Shown here one piece after another: positions 1 through 11,080 of a stretch of 64,000 nucleotides of DNA. Every line of letters starts with the position of its first letter. Within the stretch, counting starts at the first letter, position 1. The notes under the pieces were generated by a model, which saw only the letters and a list, made by a program, of their open reading frames with translations, was not told the origin of the DNA and ran no database searches. Both the position numbers and the translations under genes were made by a program. This DNA is from Ryuthela nishihirai (Eukaryota; Arthropoda; Arachnida; Araneae; Heptathelidae): positions 38,812,901-38,876,900 of the forward strand of contig JAWZYU010000034.1 in NCBI GenBank assembly GCA_038380435.1, written 5' to 3'.

Positions 1-159
1 TATGAAATTTCAATAATGAAGTTTTTTTTTTTTCAGTTTCAGTAATGAAACTGAAAAGTGAAGAAATGCTGACTTATCAAACTCAGTATTGATGTTAAAC
101 CGATCGCTTCAAACCTTACCATCTCTCACATGCATCTCATTGTTATTAAATAGAGCATC

Positions 160-424
160 CCGGATCTAGAAAAAATTCTAGAGTGGAGGGGGAGAAGAGA
201 CACAATAGAGCCAGAAAAATATAAAAGAGCTGGCCAAGAGACTAGTTTCTAATGCATTATAACATTTCTCTCCCTTCGTTTTACAGGTCTTAAAATTTTT
301 TCTTAAAAAAAATAGATGAAATATAAATAAGTTTAATAATTATTTTACCTCTATTCCATTATTAGAATTCTGAAAGGAGAGGAGGAAAATGTCCTCCCCC
401 TTCCTTTCCTCTAGATCCGGCCCT
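160..424. repeat. Dispersed ~260-bp repeat R1, copy 1
   Basis: The copy begins CCGGATCTAGA and ends TCTAGATCCGG, so it has 11-bp inverted ends. The middle is AT-rich with a tract matching 'ataaataa.tttaataa'. Related copies lie at 22830-23085 (inverted), 50001-50255, 57310-57482 and 57486-57677 (both inverted). The short inverted ends and size suggest a non-autonomous DNA transposon. No coding capacity is seen and no clear target duplication was found. Confidence 0.6.
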
Positions 425-1229
425 GAAATGAAGTAATCATTATATTAACCAATTATTTTTAGAAACTGCTAATCGCAGGTTTTTGAAACTAATAATTTCT
501 CAAGAATCGGGATGTAAAATATTTAATCTATGCATCCCCTATCACTTGTGAACTCACAGTTTCAGCTCGAAATTTCCCATCAACCCAATTCTTAATTCTA
601 TTAATCACGATGTAAATAACATTACCTGAAACACAAAGTAAACTGTATTATCAATTGAACTGCTATCGCCTTTTTTGTAATATAAGGATAATAATAACTT
701 TATTAACATTCTCAAGAACCACAGCTTCATAAAAAAATATTAAAGTATCATTCAACCGTGTGACAATAGAAGCATTCCCAACCCTATTTGTTTAAGTAGT
801 AATTTCATATGCCCCTGGGGTTTTATGTAATTTTTAATTTTCACACAGTCAAATTAACTTCAGATTGTGATATATGACGAAATTTAAAGCCAGTAATGCA
901 TCTACATTGCAAAAATAGGACACAACCACATTTTTCAGATCCACTAACCACATTTTTCAGATCCTCTGTCATGATCCGATGACCTTTGCCATGCCAAACA
1001 GTTCACCATCTGTGTTGGTACTCACCATCTGCAGAGTACTCACCAATAACATGCAGGTCGCTTGGAAAAAGGGTGAGGAGAAAACTGCAAGCATCATCTG
1101 TGCCTAAGGGGTCAGCCCCCCAAGCCTCGGACAGTTAGGAGCACCGTATCACGGCTGCTTGGCATTTCAACCACTGGGTGGCCTGCGGCCAAATACCCTC
1201 TGCCAATTTGTACGGTTGCTGGCCTTTCA
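425..1229. other. No gene recognised
   Basis: AT-rich sequence up to about 1000, then a GC-richer stretch from 1080 on. No long open frame, RNA gene or repeat match was recognised. A short direct repeat (ccacatttttcagatcc) occurs at about 928 and 948. Confidence 0.5.
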
Positions 1230-1790
1230 CTGTGCCAGTCCACTTTCCTGTTTGACATCTGCACCCACAGCAAATTTAGCACATGGACATGATGATAAGA
1301 GGGGCGAGGCCCACTTTACAAAGAGGTCCAGGTTATGATGAGAAATGTTAAAGAAGAAGGCTGCTTGGCAGTGGCTAACAGAGGTCACGTGAGCGGAAGT
1401 GACCAGAGGGGGAGAAGAAAGGAAGAAGACGGGCAGGCTGCAGCCTTGAGGGGGAAAAGGGGACACAGGGACTAGGCGTCGCAGCCAAGAGGACAGTGGG
1501 GGAAGTATGCTTGGCTCGGAGAGATGGAGCGCATTGTCTTTGTCGAGGAACGGCGTCAATAATTGCCAAAGCTCGTAGCATCCTGTAAGCAGAAAGTGTT
1601 TTGTATGTTATATGCTGGATGTAATAGTCTGTAGTATTAAACATCGGTTAAGTTTATCCAGTACCAGTGTCGGTAGTCCACTCATTCCTGATTCCGTGTA
1701 TGCTCGAGAACCCTTTGTTCCGGACTGAAGTGTCGGCGCACCGAGGTAACGGTAGCGGCTGACAGCCAGGAGAGACCACCGCAACATCCT
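1230..1790. mobile_element. GC-rich LTR-like remnant
   Basis: This segment is much richer in G and C than its flanks. Positions 1287-1365 resemble 42272-42346, the leader that precedes Gypsy-B coding sequence: both contain gatgataag, then cgaggc, ctttacaaa and aaagaagaag in the same order. It also carries an attaaa polyadenylation-type signal near 1637. The best guess is a solo or partial Gypsy-B LTR or leader. The ends are not defined. Confidence 0.35.
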
Positions 1791-1929
1791 CTTTCAAATG
1801 CTCTACTAAATTTTTCATCGCAAAAATCTCACCTTCAGTATCTTTCTACATATATCCCTCAACCCCTTTACATTAGTCTGTTTTTACCACACAAAACATT
1901 TACTCTCTGGTACAATTAGGTGTTTTGCT

Positions 1930-2450
1930 GTATAGCTTCTTTCTTTGCTTTGTTAGACAAGCTATTTAAGCCAAAGATTCCTGTTAGCTTTTAACTGATC
2001 CTTGAGATATTTATTAAGCTCTGGTAGAACTACATTGCACGGTCTGGTTAGACCTCCGTAGCCCGTGTATGCTTGAGGATGATGAAAGTTGGTCTCTATA
2101 AAACTAGTCTGTTGAGACCACTAGGATGTAGATTCAGTTTATCCCTGCATTCTTTCCTTTCAGAAATAAGTTCCCTTGCCTTATCACTCAGATGACTTTG
2201 TGTCTTCTGCACATTTTTTACACAAAAGAGCATTGTTGGCTTTAAGATTATTTTTAAGTATCTGATCTTGACCCGCCCATCTGGTCTCTTTGAAGTCCAA
2301 AATATTCAAGTGAGATATCTGTATAAGGAGATTAAGAGAATAATCTTGATATATAGTCTTCTCCGTCTCAGGTAGTTGTGAAAAGAAAATGGTTAGGAGG
2401 AATTGTAAAGAAATTAGGTTTTTTGAGAGAGATAGGACCAATAATATCAA
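1930..2450 (-). pseudogene. Unrecognised coding-like remnant
   Basis: On the minus strand an 88-codon frame (2184-2450) ends in a Lys/Asn/Cys-rich stretch containing ALLCKKCAEDTKSS. Further frames at about 2000-2110 include HHPQAYTGYGGLTRP. The composition looks like decayed coding sequence interrupted by stops and frameshifts. I do not recognise the family. A transposon remnant is the most likely identity given the surroundings. Confidence 0.25.
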
Positions 2451-2979
2451 ACAGCTCTAATCGCAGGCATGGGGCAAAGACCAGTCTCTCCATCTCTTAA
2501 ACAGTTACGCCGCAAATGCTGGTAGGAACTTCAGGCACTACATTTACTAGTTGGCCTTCTCAAGAACCATTTTCAGAAGAGAAAATGACCTGCTGTAATG
2601 CATTATTGCAGTTTAGGGTCGGTGATTTCCGTAAAAACAAGGATTCACATACGTGAAATAGTTTCTGCTCAGAATTATCCACCAGTTAACATAAGGCATC
2701 CGTGCATCTTTTCACTTAGGGCTGACAACCTACAAATGGAAACTCGGCTGTAGATTTTCCCTCAACCAATACCCACCAGTGTAGCAAGTGCAGGATCTGT
2801 AATCAAACAGATCAGTTTGACAGTAATGTGGATGTGATGTTGATTACTATTGAGCAGGAAAAAAAATGAAGTGCTGAAGATGACCAGATCAATTGACCAA
2901 ACCCCTCTAGTAGCATTTCATTTCCATACCAATATCTCCTCAGAAAGTTAAAAACTAAATATGACTTTTGATATCAAAG

Positions 2980-3850
2980 ACTTTTATGATCCGAAATTCC
3001 GTAACGTTTTCTGGATCTACAACCCGGAATATCGTTAGACACCATTTTTAAGCTCTCTAGCACCGGTAGATCTAAATTTGATCTTTGACCTCGAAGGATC
3101 CAAAAGACAGGGTTGAACTTCGGGTATTAGACCTGACCCATTTTGTACATCATCCCAGGGTATAACAGCTCTCTTTCCAAGTATTCCTAGCTACCATTTT
3201 ACAGCAGGGGTTCACAGATCTTTTCGTCATCGGGCCGAATAGAGAAATATTACGTTTTCTGGGAACCAATAGTTAGGAGGGGAAGCATCCAATAAAAAAG
3301 TTCCATTGCATTTTCACAAGAGATCATAATAATTCTAACTATGATGTAGAAATGGTAGAGGGCTGAAAATTTGCGCCGATAGGTAATTCGGGTCGTAAAT
3401 CTGTGGAAAAATCCGAAATTTGACTTCCGACCTGTCCTTCAAGGTCTGATAGAGTTCACTTAGAGGTCAAATCTTGATCTAGAGTCACTTTAGATGTCAA
3501 ATCTTGATCTAGAAGTGTTGGAAATGTGAAAATTAGTCTGGGGTTGTAGGTGTCGGAAACGCTACGAAATTTCGGATCCGGAGGGTCCTTCAAGGTCAAA
3601 GGTCATAATTAATTTTACGGTGCTGGAGAGCTAAAAATTGTTGAATGGGGGGCTATTTCAGATTGTAGATCTTGGAAACGTGAAATATGGAACGCGATGA
3701 TATGGAAACGTTGCTAGAGAGGTAAAAGTTGGTAAATAGAACTATTTCGAGCATAGAACTCATAAATGTTAAGGATGTACAGATCCGGTTCAAGGTCAAA
3801 TGCGGATCGTAGTGACGGCCTAGAAATCAAGAGGTGCCCAAGGAACCAAC
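2980..3850. repeat. Degenerate repeat cluster with inverted halves
   Basis: The segment at 2985-3105 is an imperfect inverted copy of 3580-3690. Shared landmarks are ggatccg, ccttcaaggtcaaa, the ctctccagcaccg versus cggtgctggagag match, and agatcttgga. Related pieces repeat at 3420-3530 and 3710-3830. The cluster is non-coding and may be an old foldback element. Nearby, at 3205, lies a lone CAGGGGTTCACAG that resembles a hAT end. Confidence 0.5.
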
Positions 3851-4456
3851 TGATATTTAATAAAAAAAAATTACTATTAATAGAAAGTTTAATCAAAACT
3901 AAAGTTGGCTTATCAACTGGATCCCAGAAATGAGCTGCTGAACATTCGGCTTCAATGTCGTTTATGATGATATTAAAATTTTCGTCTTTCGTCACATTAA
4001 AACACCATTCACTTTTAGTAAAGCCAAATTTAAAAGGGTTATTTTATTTATTTATTTTGCAAATTTTCTCGCGAGTCGGATAAAATAGTTGAAAGGGCTG
4101 AAGTTTATGCATTCCTGATTTACAGACTATAAAGTGTTCTGCAAATTATACCAAAGACAAAAAGGCTCTGCTAATAGGTTAAAAAGTACGCTATAAGCAT
4201 GCTTGGACTTTTAGAGAATAGTATATTTAGGCATCCCATGTTATAGCCATGAGACGCTAACTTCGCAGATCTGTAACTTTTAAAATATGCGTTTTATGGG
4301 GAAATGTGGCTGAGGATAATTTAAAGATCTCAAATCTATTAAAATCTCGATTTTTCAACAATATCATTTCAGTATTTTAACATTTATGAAGGTTTGAACA
4401 TTTTAAGCAACAATGTGTTCTAAGAATTGAATCAAAATATCGAGGGTTGTTTTTTC
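3851..4456. other. No gene recognised
   Basis: AT-rich sequence with poly-A/T runs. No credible open frame, RNA gene or repeat copy was recognised. Confidence 0.5.
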
Positions 4457-4740
4457 TCAGAGCGGCACTTTGTTGCATTAAATGTCCAGGTCACAAGGAC
4501 CCTGTTAAGAGGCAGATAGTAGCTTCCCATCAAGCGTGTATTCGTGTGTGAGTCTTCCGCACACAGAGCCACTGCTTAACTTCTCATCTGACGGATGGCG
4601 GCCTTTTCAAGCCCATCAGTGTCCGCTACTGATCGAGGATGGGGCTTTGCGAAAGTAAATCTCAACGCTGGCCCAGGTGGTACTCGAAACTTGGAACTAC
4701 AGATTACAAGCCTGGCGCGCTACCGACTGAGCCCTTCGCC
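4457..4740 (-). mobile_element. tRNA-derived SINE, family SINE1
   Basis: The right end read on the minus strand gives GGCTCAGTCGGTAGCGCGCCAGG (a Pol III A box), an anticodon-loop-like CTTGTAATC and a degenerate B box (GTTTCGAGTACC). The body contains caggtcacaaggaccc, gcggccttttcaagcccatc and the left-end marker gagcggcac. Eight or nine other copies occur in the window, at 23142, 25681, 26157, 33306, 33535, 34692, 45934 and 48265. There is no protein coding capacity. Confidence 0.8.
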
Positions 4741-4799
4741 CAAAACAGCGCAGGAATTATTTACACACACTTTTAAAATATGTAGTTATGTATGATATG

Positions 4800-5462
4800 G
4801 TTTTAAATAATGCTTCTTATTTCAGTTTCAATTAACTTCAAAGGAAAATTCTTTGTCTAGCATTACTGTTTTTAAATGTTTTAACTCTTTAAATGCTGAA
4901 GGAATATTGTTGAAAATCAATATTTAGATAACCTTAATTTGAGGTATTTATCTTTAGTGGCATTTTCATATAAAGCCTTTACTTTGGAAGTTATAGAGTT
5001 TTGAAGTTAGCATCGCGTGACCTCTTATACTCGGACATTTTTTTATATAATGATTCGTTTTTAACCCCGGTTTTTATATTTTTACGGTATATATAAGGGT
5101 ACTTTGCATGTTTTTTTTTTTCCTATACACCCACTGGTGTTTTCTTTTTTACAATTATTAACTTTTTTTAGCTGGTTTTACAGAATTTGTTTATTTTTTT
5201 CCTTTCTTGTTGTGTGTTTCGCATCTTTGTTTCTTTGTTGAGGGTTTATATGACTTTTATCTGTTTTCCTTGTATGTATATATATCATGTGTTTGGCGCA
5301 GTAGTGCCATAGTTGCCGTTGCCCCTTTAAACCCCAAACAAACAACTTCACGAAATTCTTATTGCTGTTTGAACCGATCAAACGTGAAATAACTCTTTAC
5401 AGACCGGCATGGATTTCGGAAGAGAAAAAAAATCGACGTTTCTTCATTTTTTTCCTTTTTAG
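4800..5462. other. AT-rich stretch upstream of a candidate exon
   Basis: No gene was recognised. The last bases form a strong pyrimidine tract ending in AG at 5461-5462, a splice-acceptor-like sequence for the exon that follows. Confidence 0.45.
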
Positions 5463-5609
5463 GTCGAACTGAAAGATGAAGAAGAGAGCGATTTTCGTGT
5501 TGTGGATGAGACCGAAAGTACGGAATCCGATGAAAGACCAACTGTAGAGATTGATACTCCTTTCCCTCAGGAGAAAAAGAAATATATTTTCCATAGGACA
5601 CAAATGTAA
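5463..5609 (+). CDS. Candidate terminal host exon, acidic protein
   Basis: A pyrimidine-rich tract (cttcatttttttcctttttag) is followed by 48 codons and TAA. The peptide is acidic (VELKDEEESDFRVVDETEST at its start) and ends in a basic stretch, EKKKYIFHRTQM. Codon use differs from the AT-rich surroundings. An AATAAA-like signal lies near 5938. This pattern fits the last coding exon of a spliced gene on the plus strand. The upstream exons are not identified and the family is not recognised. Confidence 0.45.
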   Translation, partial: VELKDEEESDFRVVDETESTESDERPTVEIDTPFPQEKKKYIFHRTQM

Positions 5610-6095
5610 AATATATCTGGAAAGACAAATGATTATTTTTGGCTAAATTCCTAGTTAGCATCAAAAGTCTTCGTTTTAGTGGGTGTTACAAAATTTGTGT
5701 ATTGGTTTGCACGCTATCGTTTTTTTTATTATTAGGAATAAACTATTTTAAATTTATTGAACATCAGGTATCTAATTGCAATTTCTGTGGGACTTCAGTG
5801 TGCTATAAATTGTTTCTAGATATACTTTTTTTTTTCTGCTGCATTTTCAAAGCTTAATCCAAAGTGCTAATTCAAAGTTTCAAAATTGTTGTGAATGTGA
5901 AATTAATTATGCATTTATTGTGTCTTAAAACTGTCTTGTAATAAATTATTAGTTTTTTGTTGATTCAGTTGTCAAAATATCAACCTAACCCGTTACATGC
6001 TTCCCCAGCAAGTTGGAAAAAAAAGTAGTAACTTTTTTTATATCGAGTGAGCTAATAAAAAAAAAAACACAACGAACGCGAATTTTAATAATTAC

Positions 6096-6257
6096 CTATT
6101 TTTCCTTCTTTGATCTTTTCGGTTCTTCTTGGTGATGAAACCACGAGTGCATTTTTAATTTGGTTAAGCCGTTGAAGGTAATTTTGCACTTGTGGCAACC
6201 GAAGTTGTTCTCTTTAATGGTAATGATTTCATGGGCATATCTCTCTTCGGAGGCGTT
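6096..6257 (-). CDS. Candidate exon with one C2H2 zinc finger
   Basis: A splice-acceptor-like tract (caaaatttacag on the minus strand) precedes 53 open codons and TAG. The peptide contains CHKCKITFNGLTKLKMHSWFH, which fits C-x2-C-x12-H-x3-H, followed by a basic tail EEPKRSKKEK. This is likely a C-terminal exon of a zinc-finger protein that binds nucleic acid in the nucleus. The donor of the preceding exon was not resolved: the CAG/GTG at 6326 does not keep frame. It may or may not belong with the ORFs at 6312-6706 and 6983-7517. Confidence 0.45.
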   Translation of the reverse strand, partial: NASEERYAHEIITIKENNFGCHKCKITFNGLTKLKMHSWFHHQEEPKRSKKEK

Positions 6258-6311
6258 CTGTAAATTTTGAAATAATGCTATTTAGAAATTATAAAATTAA
6301 TAAAAAAATTA

Positions 6312-6706
6312 ACCATCGTCAACACCTGTCAGGACCAAGGAGTATTCCTCATTTTTATTGATTACTTCAGGATTTTTTAAGTTTCCTGAATCTAATGCAG
6401 TGATAATTGTGAATCTTTTTCACTATCAGTTATTTTATTTACTGTTTTATTTTCAATCGTTTTGTAGGTTCTTTCATTATCTAATTCTTTGTTTTTACAT
6501 TCTACATTTTTATCTTTTAATACATCATTTGTAGTTACGTTTACCTTTCTTTTTTTCATATCTTGTTCTCCCTCTCTGTTCGTTGTATTTTGATCCAGCG
6601 GTACATTTTCTTCTATAGATTTTGTCGGGGAGATTTTTGAATCTGATGATAGTTTTAAATCTTCAGACAGTATTGTAAAATCCTTATTGGTTTCTCTTAA
6701 TTCCAT
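6312..6706 (-). CDS. Lys/Glu/Asn-rich ORF, unrecognised
   Basis: Open from ATG at 6706 to a stop at 6392 (104 codons). The protein is hydrophilic and rich in Lys, Glu, Asn and Thr, and contains MKKRKVN, a nuclear-localisation-like cluster. After the stop, the next frame stays open to about 6312 (ITALDSGNLKNPEVINKNEE), so a single frameshift could join them. Low-complexity tails like this follow the core in some poly(A) polymerases, and a PAP-like exon lies just upstream on the same strand. That link is inference only. Confidence 0.35.
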
Positions 6707-6982
6707 GGAGCTTTTTCGTATAATTATACGTTTTTGATCTTTTTACTTTTATTCTAGTAGATGTTGGCGAGGTCTTTTTTTAATACAACCATTTATAAAG
6801 GGTTGTATTGCAACCTGCTGTAGACAGATGCTGATGGTGAGTTTTTGCCTCGCTGCTTGACTTCGAACTTCAGTTATAAATTTGCACCTATAATTCCGTT
6901 CATGCTGCAGTCCGAATACGCAATATCTTGTCGCTGGCTTACCCGTGGAAATCTCTTTGGGATTAAGTACAATTATGTTTAG

Positions 6983-7517
6983 TCATTGATGGTCACTCAA
7001 ATCTCTTACAAAATTGGTCAATAAACTTTTTTCACAGCCCAAGTAGCCAAGGTAGTTCTTCCTAACTGTGGAGGTTACTTTTAGCACAACGTAGCTGTTA
7101 AAAGAATGAAAATTATTCACTTCAAACAGAAGTTTCCAGCTGTTACTTTGTGCAAATATTTCTTCACGTGATTGTAATCCATAGCGAAGTTGTTCCATAA
7201 CTATGTTGAAAGTACTTGGATTGATTATACGGGTCACACATTTTCCTGTAACTGGATGGGAGACGGGCATTGGAGAATGATGGAACATATCATCCGTTGC
7301 ATCAAAAGCAACATTATTGTAAAGATACGGGACGTGACAATTACTCCCTACCATTACTTGGAAAAATAGTTGAAGAATTTGACACAGATTCAAATTAAGA
7401 TGACTAAGGCATAAGTCCCCAATGATCAAAGTAATGGCTACGCCAGGAATATAGCCATATACTTGTCCGTAGATTCCTCTTTGGAGAGCAAACACTTTCA
7501 CCAGTAGTACCGCTCTT
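6983..7517 (-). CDS. Poly(A)-polymerase-like exon (divergent)
   Basis: The exon starts after a good acceptor (ttttctctttag on the minus strand), and the frame reads RAVLLVKVFALQRGIYGQVYGYIPGV. This resembles the palm-to-central-domain junction of canonical poly(A) polymerases, where an alpha helix is followed by RRGIY-S-x-x-x-GY. Later residues match in order the MPxxxP turn, STFNIVMEQLRYG and SWKLLFEVNNFHSFNSYVVLKV, the RNA-binding central domain. A good donor (GTAAGAG) sits near 7005, before the in-frame TGA, so the exon may end there. PAP adds poly(A) to mRNA in the nucleus. The catalytic Asp residues would lie in upstream exons that are not seen, and the divergence leaves open a pseudogene. 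Confidence 0.5.
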
Positions 7518-7559
7518 CTAAAGAGAAAAGTAGTTATAGTTATATGTAATTATTATTTC

Positions 7560-7960
7560 CAGCTATCCCCAAGTCTTTGTTCCTCAGTCCTTTTTGTGAT
7601 CCCATTTAGTTATCCATTTATCCCTTTCTTTGCTAATAACCTTCACAATAATTGATTTCGGTTTATTCGCATTTCTTGTTGGAACTCGATGTGCAACTGT
7701 GTATTTTATTTCTTCTTTTGATATTGAGGGCTAAACCAACCTTGATGACAGTCTCATTTATATTTTCGTCGGAAATTTCCTCAAGTCCGCTTTCCTCTTT
7801 GAAAGGACTCAACAGGGATCTTTAGATGGAAAAGATCAGTCAGGTTAAAGATCTGTTTATTGGCATCTGTTTTTGCCAACTCAATGAGAAATGTAGGTAA
7901 TGGAGTCTTTTCCTTGTATTTCTTAAGTTGAGAAACTTTAAGTGTCATGAAGCCCATTCC
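7560..7960 (-). pseudogene. LINE ORF1 fragments (PRE-like and FP25-like)
   Basis: Two decayed pieces are read on the minus strand. One at about 7740-7950 contains PLPTFLIELAKTDANKQIF followed by NLTDLFHLKIPVES, typical of the domain that precedes the zinc knuckles in Jockey/R1/LOA ORF1 proteins. The other, at 7600-7720, contains VAHRVPTRNANKPKSIIVKV and resembles ORF1 or FP25-like proteins of other retroelements. Stops and frameshifts separate them. They lie downstream of a C-terminal ORF1 piece (next entry), so the order is scrambled. Confidence 0.5.
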
Positions 7961-8300
7961 GATAGTTTTTTCTGAGTTGCTTTATTAACAGTAGAAAGTC
8001 ATTTGATGTAGATGGAATAGTCGGGAAGCTTTCTCCCAGGTCCATATTTCCTCTTGCTAACAAGCTCTCTCCCAGGTCTTCAGGAACTTGCGTTTGAATC
8101 TTATCGTTACAACTTTCGATCGAAATGTCACAAAACAACGTTTGAATCCTATCAGTGGCGTTTTCTTCTTTTTTCCCAGTTTCTTTATCAATGTTATGTA
8201 ATTCATTATTATAAATGTTCCTATTATTCTCAGTATTAGCTTTAGCTTTACTGAAGACCTGCTGCTTCTTCTTCTTCTTAAAATTGATGGATTTAATGGC
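7938..8300 (-). pseudogene. LINE B ORF1, C-terminal part
   Basis: The minus-strand frame carries FSKAKANTENNRNIYNNE, then NELHNIDKETGKKEENATDR. The DNA from 7989 to about 8270 is nearly identical to 20678-20905 in the same orientation, where it follows a CCHC-knuckle region. An internal duplication (ccaggtc...ctctcccaggtc, about 8036-8075) disturbs this copy. It is a fragment of a nucleic-acid-binding ORF1 protein and is not functional. Confidence 0.55.
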
Positions 8301-8574
8301 TCTGTTGTAAGGCCACACCCCACGTAGGGGCCATGTCACTGGAGAGCCATGAAAATCACACCGGATAAGTAACTCTGAAGTCAGTCACCTTACAATATTT
8401 CTAACAGTAAATTTATTAAAAGGAAGATTTGTAAATTATAGTTACCTCTTTAAGATAAAGGTAATTCTTCCCCAGAATACTCTTCTATCGTTTAAATATT
8501 CTGATGCTTTTTTGAGATAAAATAATCCAAAAATTCCAAAATATAAAATAAAATGACCCAGTACAAACAGACTT

Positions 8575-8657
8575 AGCTCCATATAAACATCCGTTTATAT
8601 GGAGCTTATGGAGGAGTTATATGCAGGATATTTCACAGCCTGCTAAGGCTGTGAAAT
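8575..8657. repeat. Two adjacent perfect hairpins
   Basis: Hairpin 1 (8575-8606): arms AGCTCCATATAAAC and its exact complement, loop ATCC. Hairpin 2 (8630-8657): arms ATTTCACAGCCT and its exact complement, loop GCTA. Both have four-base loops and sit just beyond the 3' end of LINE A. No gene is associated with them. Confidence 0.75.
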
Positions 8658-8794
8658 GTTCTTTAAACAAATTTATGGGAGTGGAAAGGACAACAATCAA
8701 GGTGAAAGGAGTGGGTGTAATGGAGATTAAAGAATTGGAATAAGTTTATTAGAAAAATTAGATTTTTTTATTAGAAAAGAAAGGGATAAATAAT

Positions 8795-9175
8795 TTACTG
8801 AATTAAAGAATTGGATCTCTCTAGATCATACTTTATGCAATGTAATAGGAAATGTTCAATATCCTCAGGGACCCCACAAGAGTCACAATCAGGAGAGTCA
8901 ACCTGTTTAGAATGAAATAAATAAAAATTAAGATTAACCTTCCCAGTTCTGAGTCTGTGGATCATGGATTGAGTTCTTTTGGGAAGGAAATGAAGGTATA
9001 AGGAGTGGAATTGTTGATCTATATTATATCTGTGCAGATTAATTGCAGAAGCTTTGAAGGCCCATACATCAGTATAGTGAGAAAAAGTGTGAGAATCAAC
9101 ATGTTTAAGAAAGACAGTGAGTGGGGTGTATGTGTGATGATTGGAAGATGGGAGTTTAAGAGAATTTTTGACCAC
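8795..9175 (-). pseudogene. LINE A ORF2 C-terminus with CCHC motif
   Basis: This 126-codon frame follows the RNase H frame directly. Near its end it carries CDSCGVPEDIEHFLLHC, the C-x2-C-x7-H-x4-C motif found at the C-terminus of Jockey/R1/I ORF2 proteins. The motif is thought to help bind the element RNA during target-primed reverse transcription. The boundary at 9175 is a one-base overlap between frames, so a small indel separates the two parts. Confidence 0.7.
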
Positions 9176-9582
9176 TAGGTCAGCTCTTCATTTCCCCCAA
9201 TTCCCACATGTGAGGGGATCCAAATGAATTTGAGGCCTAGGCCTTTGGCCAATATATTGTGACTAAGCCTAGAAATTTGATAATGATAATAATTATCAAA
9301 CCAGTCAGCCTGAGGAGATTTAAGGAAGAGAAGTGCTGCTCTGGAGTCAGTTAAAACATTGATGTTGCCTGATTTAGATCTTGAAGCCCATTGAAGGGCT
9401 TCAAAAGTAGCAGAAAGTTCTGCCTGTGTACTGGAGAGAGCTGAAGACAGTTTGAAACCTCTTTCCAAGTGAAGTTTTGGGATGACAAGTGCTGAAGCTG
9501 CTAGATTATTAGCTTTGTCAAAAGAACCATCAGTGTAGATATTTGTATCCCCTGAATTTAAGAGAGAGTCAAGATGAGCCAA
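9175..9582 (-). pseudogene. LINE A RNase H domain
   Basis: The frame contains IYTDGSFD (first catalytic Asp), AELSATFEAL (Glu), VLTDSRAAL (Asp) and IPSHVGIGGNEE, where the final Asp of the usual GN-x-x-AD is degenerate. These are the ordered motifs of type I RNase H, which removes the RNA strand after first-strand synthesis. An N-terminal piece of this region, 9583-9898, has no long frame and appears to be the frameshifted RT-RNase H linker. Confidence 0.75.
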
Positions 9583-9898
9583 TGAGGTTTGAAGTAATTC
9601 TTGAAAGGAATGATCACCTTTCCTTCCCTGGAAAGGGAGCTCTGTGTGAAATTGAGGTGTTGTGTTAATCTAGGCCAGAAAGAAGTAGGTGAGGGATTGA
9701 ATGTGTTTAATTGTAATGCAGTGTTGTAAAAGGGATGATTCCTAATAATTACATTGATTGTAGGTGAGAAATTATTGAGATCAAGTGTTCTGACAATGAA
9801 TGGATGAGGACAGTAAGCAAAAAGTTTGATAAAATGTTTGAATAAGAGCCTGTTTTTCCTGACAGCAATAGGAAGACTCCCTGCCTCAGCTTGAACTG

Positions 9899-11080
9899 CT
9901 AGATTGTTAGTACATTTTTAAGGCCCAAAATGCACCTGTTGACATTATTAAAAATGGTGTCTAAAACTTTAAGATTGTACGGGGCAGCAGTATTAAGAAT
10001 ACCGAGCCCATATTCCAGTCTAGAAGAGACAAAAGCTCTTGAAAACTTGGCAAGGACTCTATCAGAAGAGCCCTTGGAATAGTGAGAGAGAGTGTGTATA
10101 AGATTAATCCGATTAGTGGATCTGTGTTTGAGATTCAAAATGTGAGGTCTCCAAGTTAATTTCTTGTCAATGATAATTCCTAAGAATTTAAAGGAGGAAA
10201 CTATGGGAATTGGAGTGTTTATTTATTGAAAGTAGAGGCTGTCCCTCGGGAAGAATTTTCCTGGTGATGGGTAAGACAGCAGACTTAGAGGTGGAGATGT
10301 TAAATCCCCAGTGTTGAGTGTAGTCATAGAAAATGTTAAGGGCTTCCTGAAGTTTAGAAACCAGATGGTTTAAATCTTTCCCATTGATCCAGATGCAGAT
10401 ATCATCTGCAAAAATAGAGAAATTGATTCCCTTAGGGATATAATATGGCAAATCAGAGAGCATAATGTTGAATAAAAGTGGGGAAAGGCATGATTGATCC
10501 ATGAGGGTTCCCACTTTAAGTGGTCTGGAGGAGGAAAAGTCCTTCCCCAATTTAACCTTAACCAATCTCAAAGTAAGAAAATTCTTGAGAAAATGATAGA
10601 TTGATCCATTGAGACCAAGTTTGGAGATTTTGAACAGGAGACCAGTGTGAGACACTGAGTCAAAAGCAGCTTTTAAGTCTATGAAGACACAAATGCAGTA
10701 ACCCTTCTGATAGAAGGGGATTTCCGCAGAGGAGATGAGCTCACTAATATTATGCAAGCATGATGCTTACGAAAACCTGTCTGGCATTCATGTAGGATGC
10801 CATGTTTTCCCAAGTAATAATTGAGTCGGTTTTGGATGAGTCTTTCGAAGACCTTCAAAACACAGGAGGTGAGTGAGATGGGTCTGAATGATTCCAAGTC
10901 AGTGGGGGATTTGCCAGGCTTAAGGAGAGGGAGGACATGTATCTCTCTCCATTCTTCTGGAAATGTCTGAGATCTCCAAAAATAATTAAAGTGTTTCAGT
11001 AAAGTAATCTGAGCATTTGTTGGAAGGGTTTTCAAGTGCTTATATCTGATCCGGACCAGGAGTGGAATTCTCCTTAATAG
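9899..11080 (-). pseudogene. LINE A reverse transcriptase (3' part)
   Basis: Three frames in order, high to low coordinate: 11080-10679 (FPEEWREIHVLPLLKPGK, then FRPISLTSCVLKVFERLI), 10757-10188 (CVFIDLKAAFDSVSH, then SIFADDICIWING, with FADD encoded at 10401-10412) and 10138-9899 (thumb). These are RT motifs 0-7 of a non-LTR retrotransposon, with the catalytic Asp residues still present. Two frameshifts break the gene. The 5' continuation lies beyond the Gypsy-1 insertion at 17388. Confidence 0.8.

Noticed and set aside
1227..1644. Overlapping minus-strand ORFs of 110 and 89 aa
   Set aside because: They lie in a GC-rich LTR-like segment, have Ser/Pro/Leu-biased composition with no domain, and overlap in different frames.
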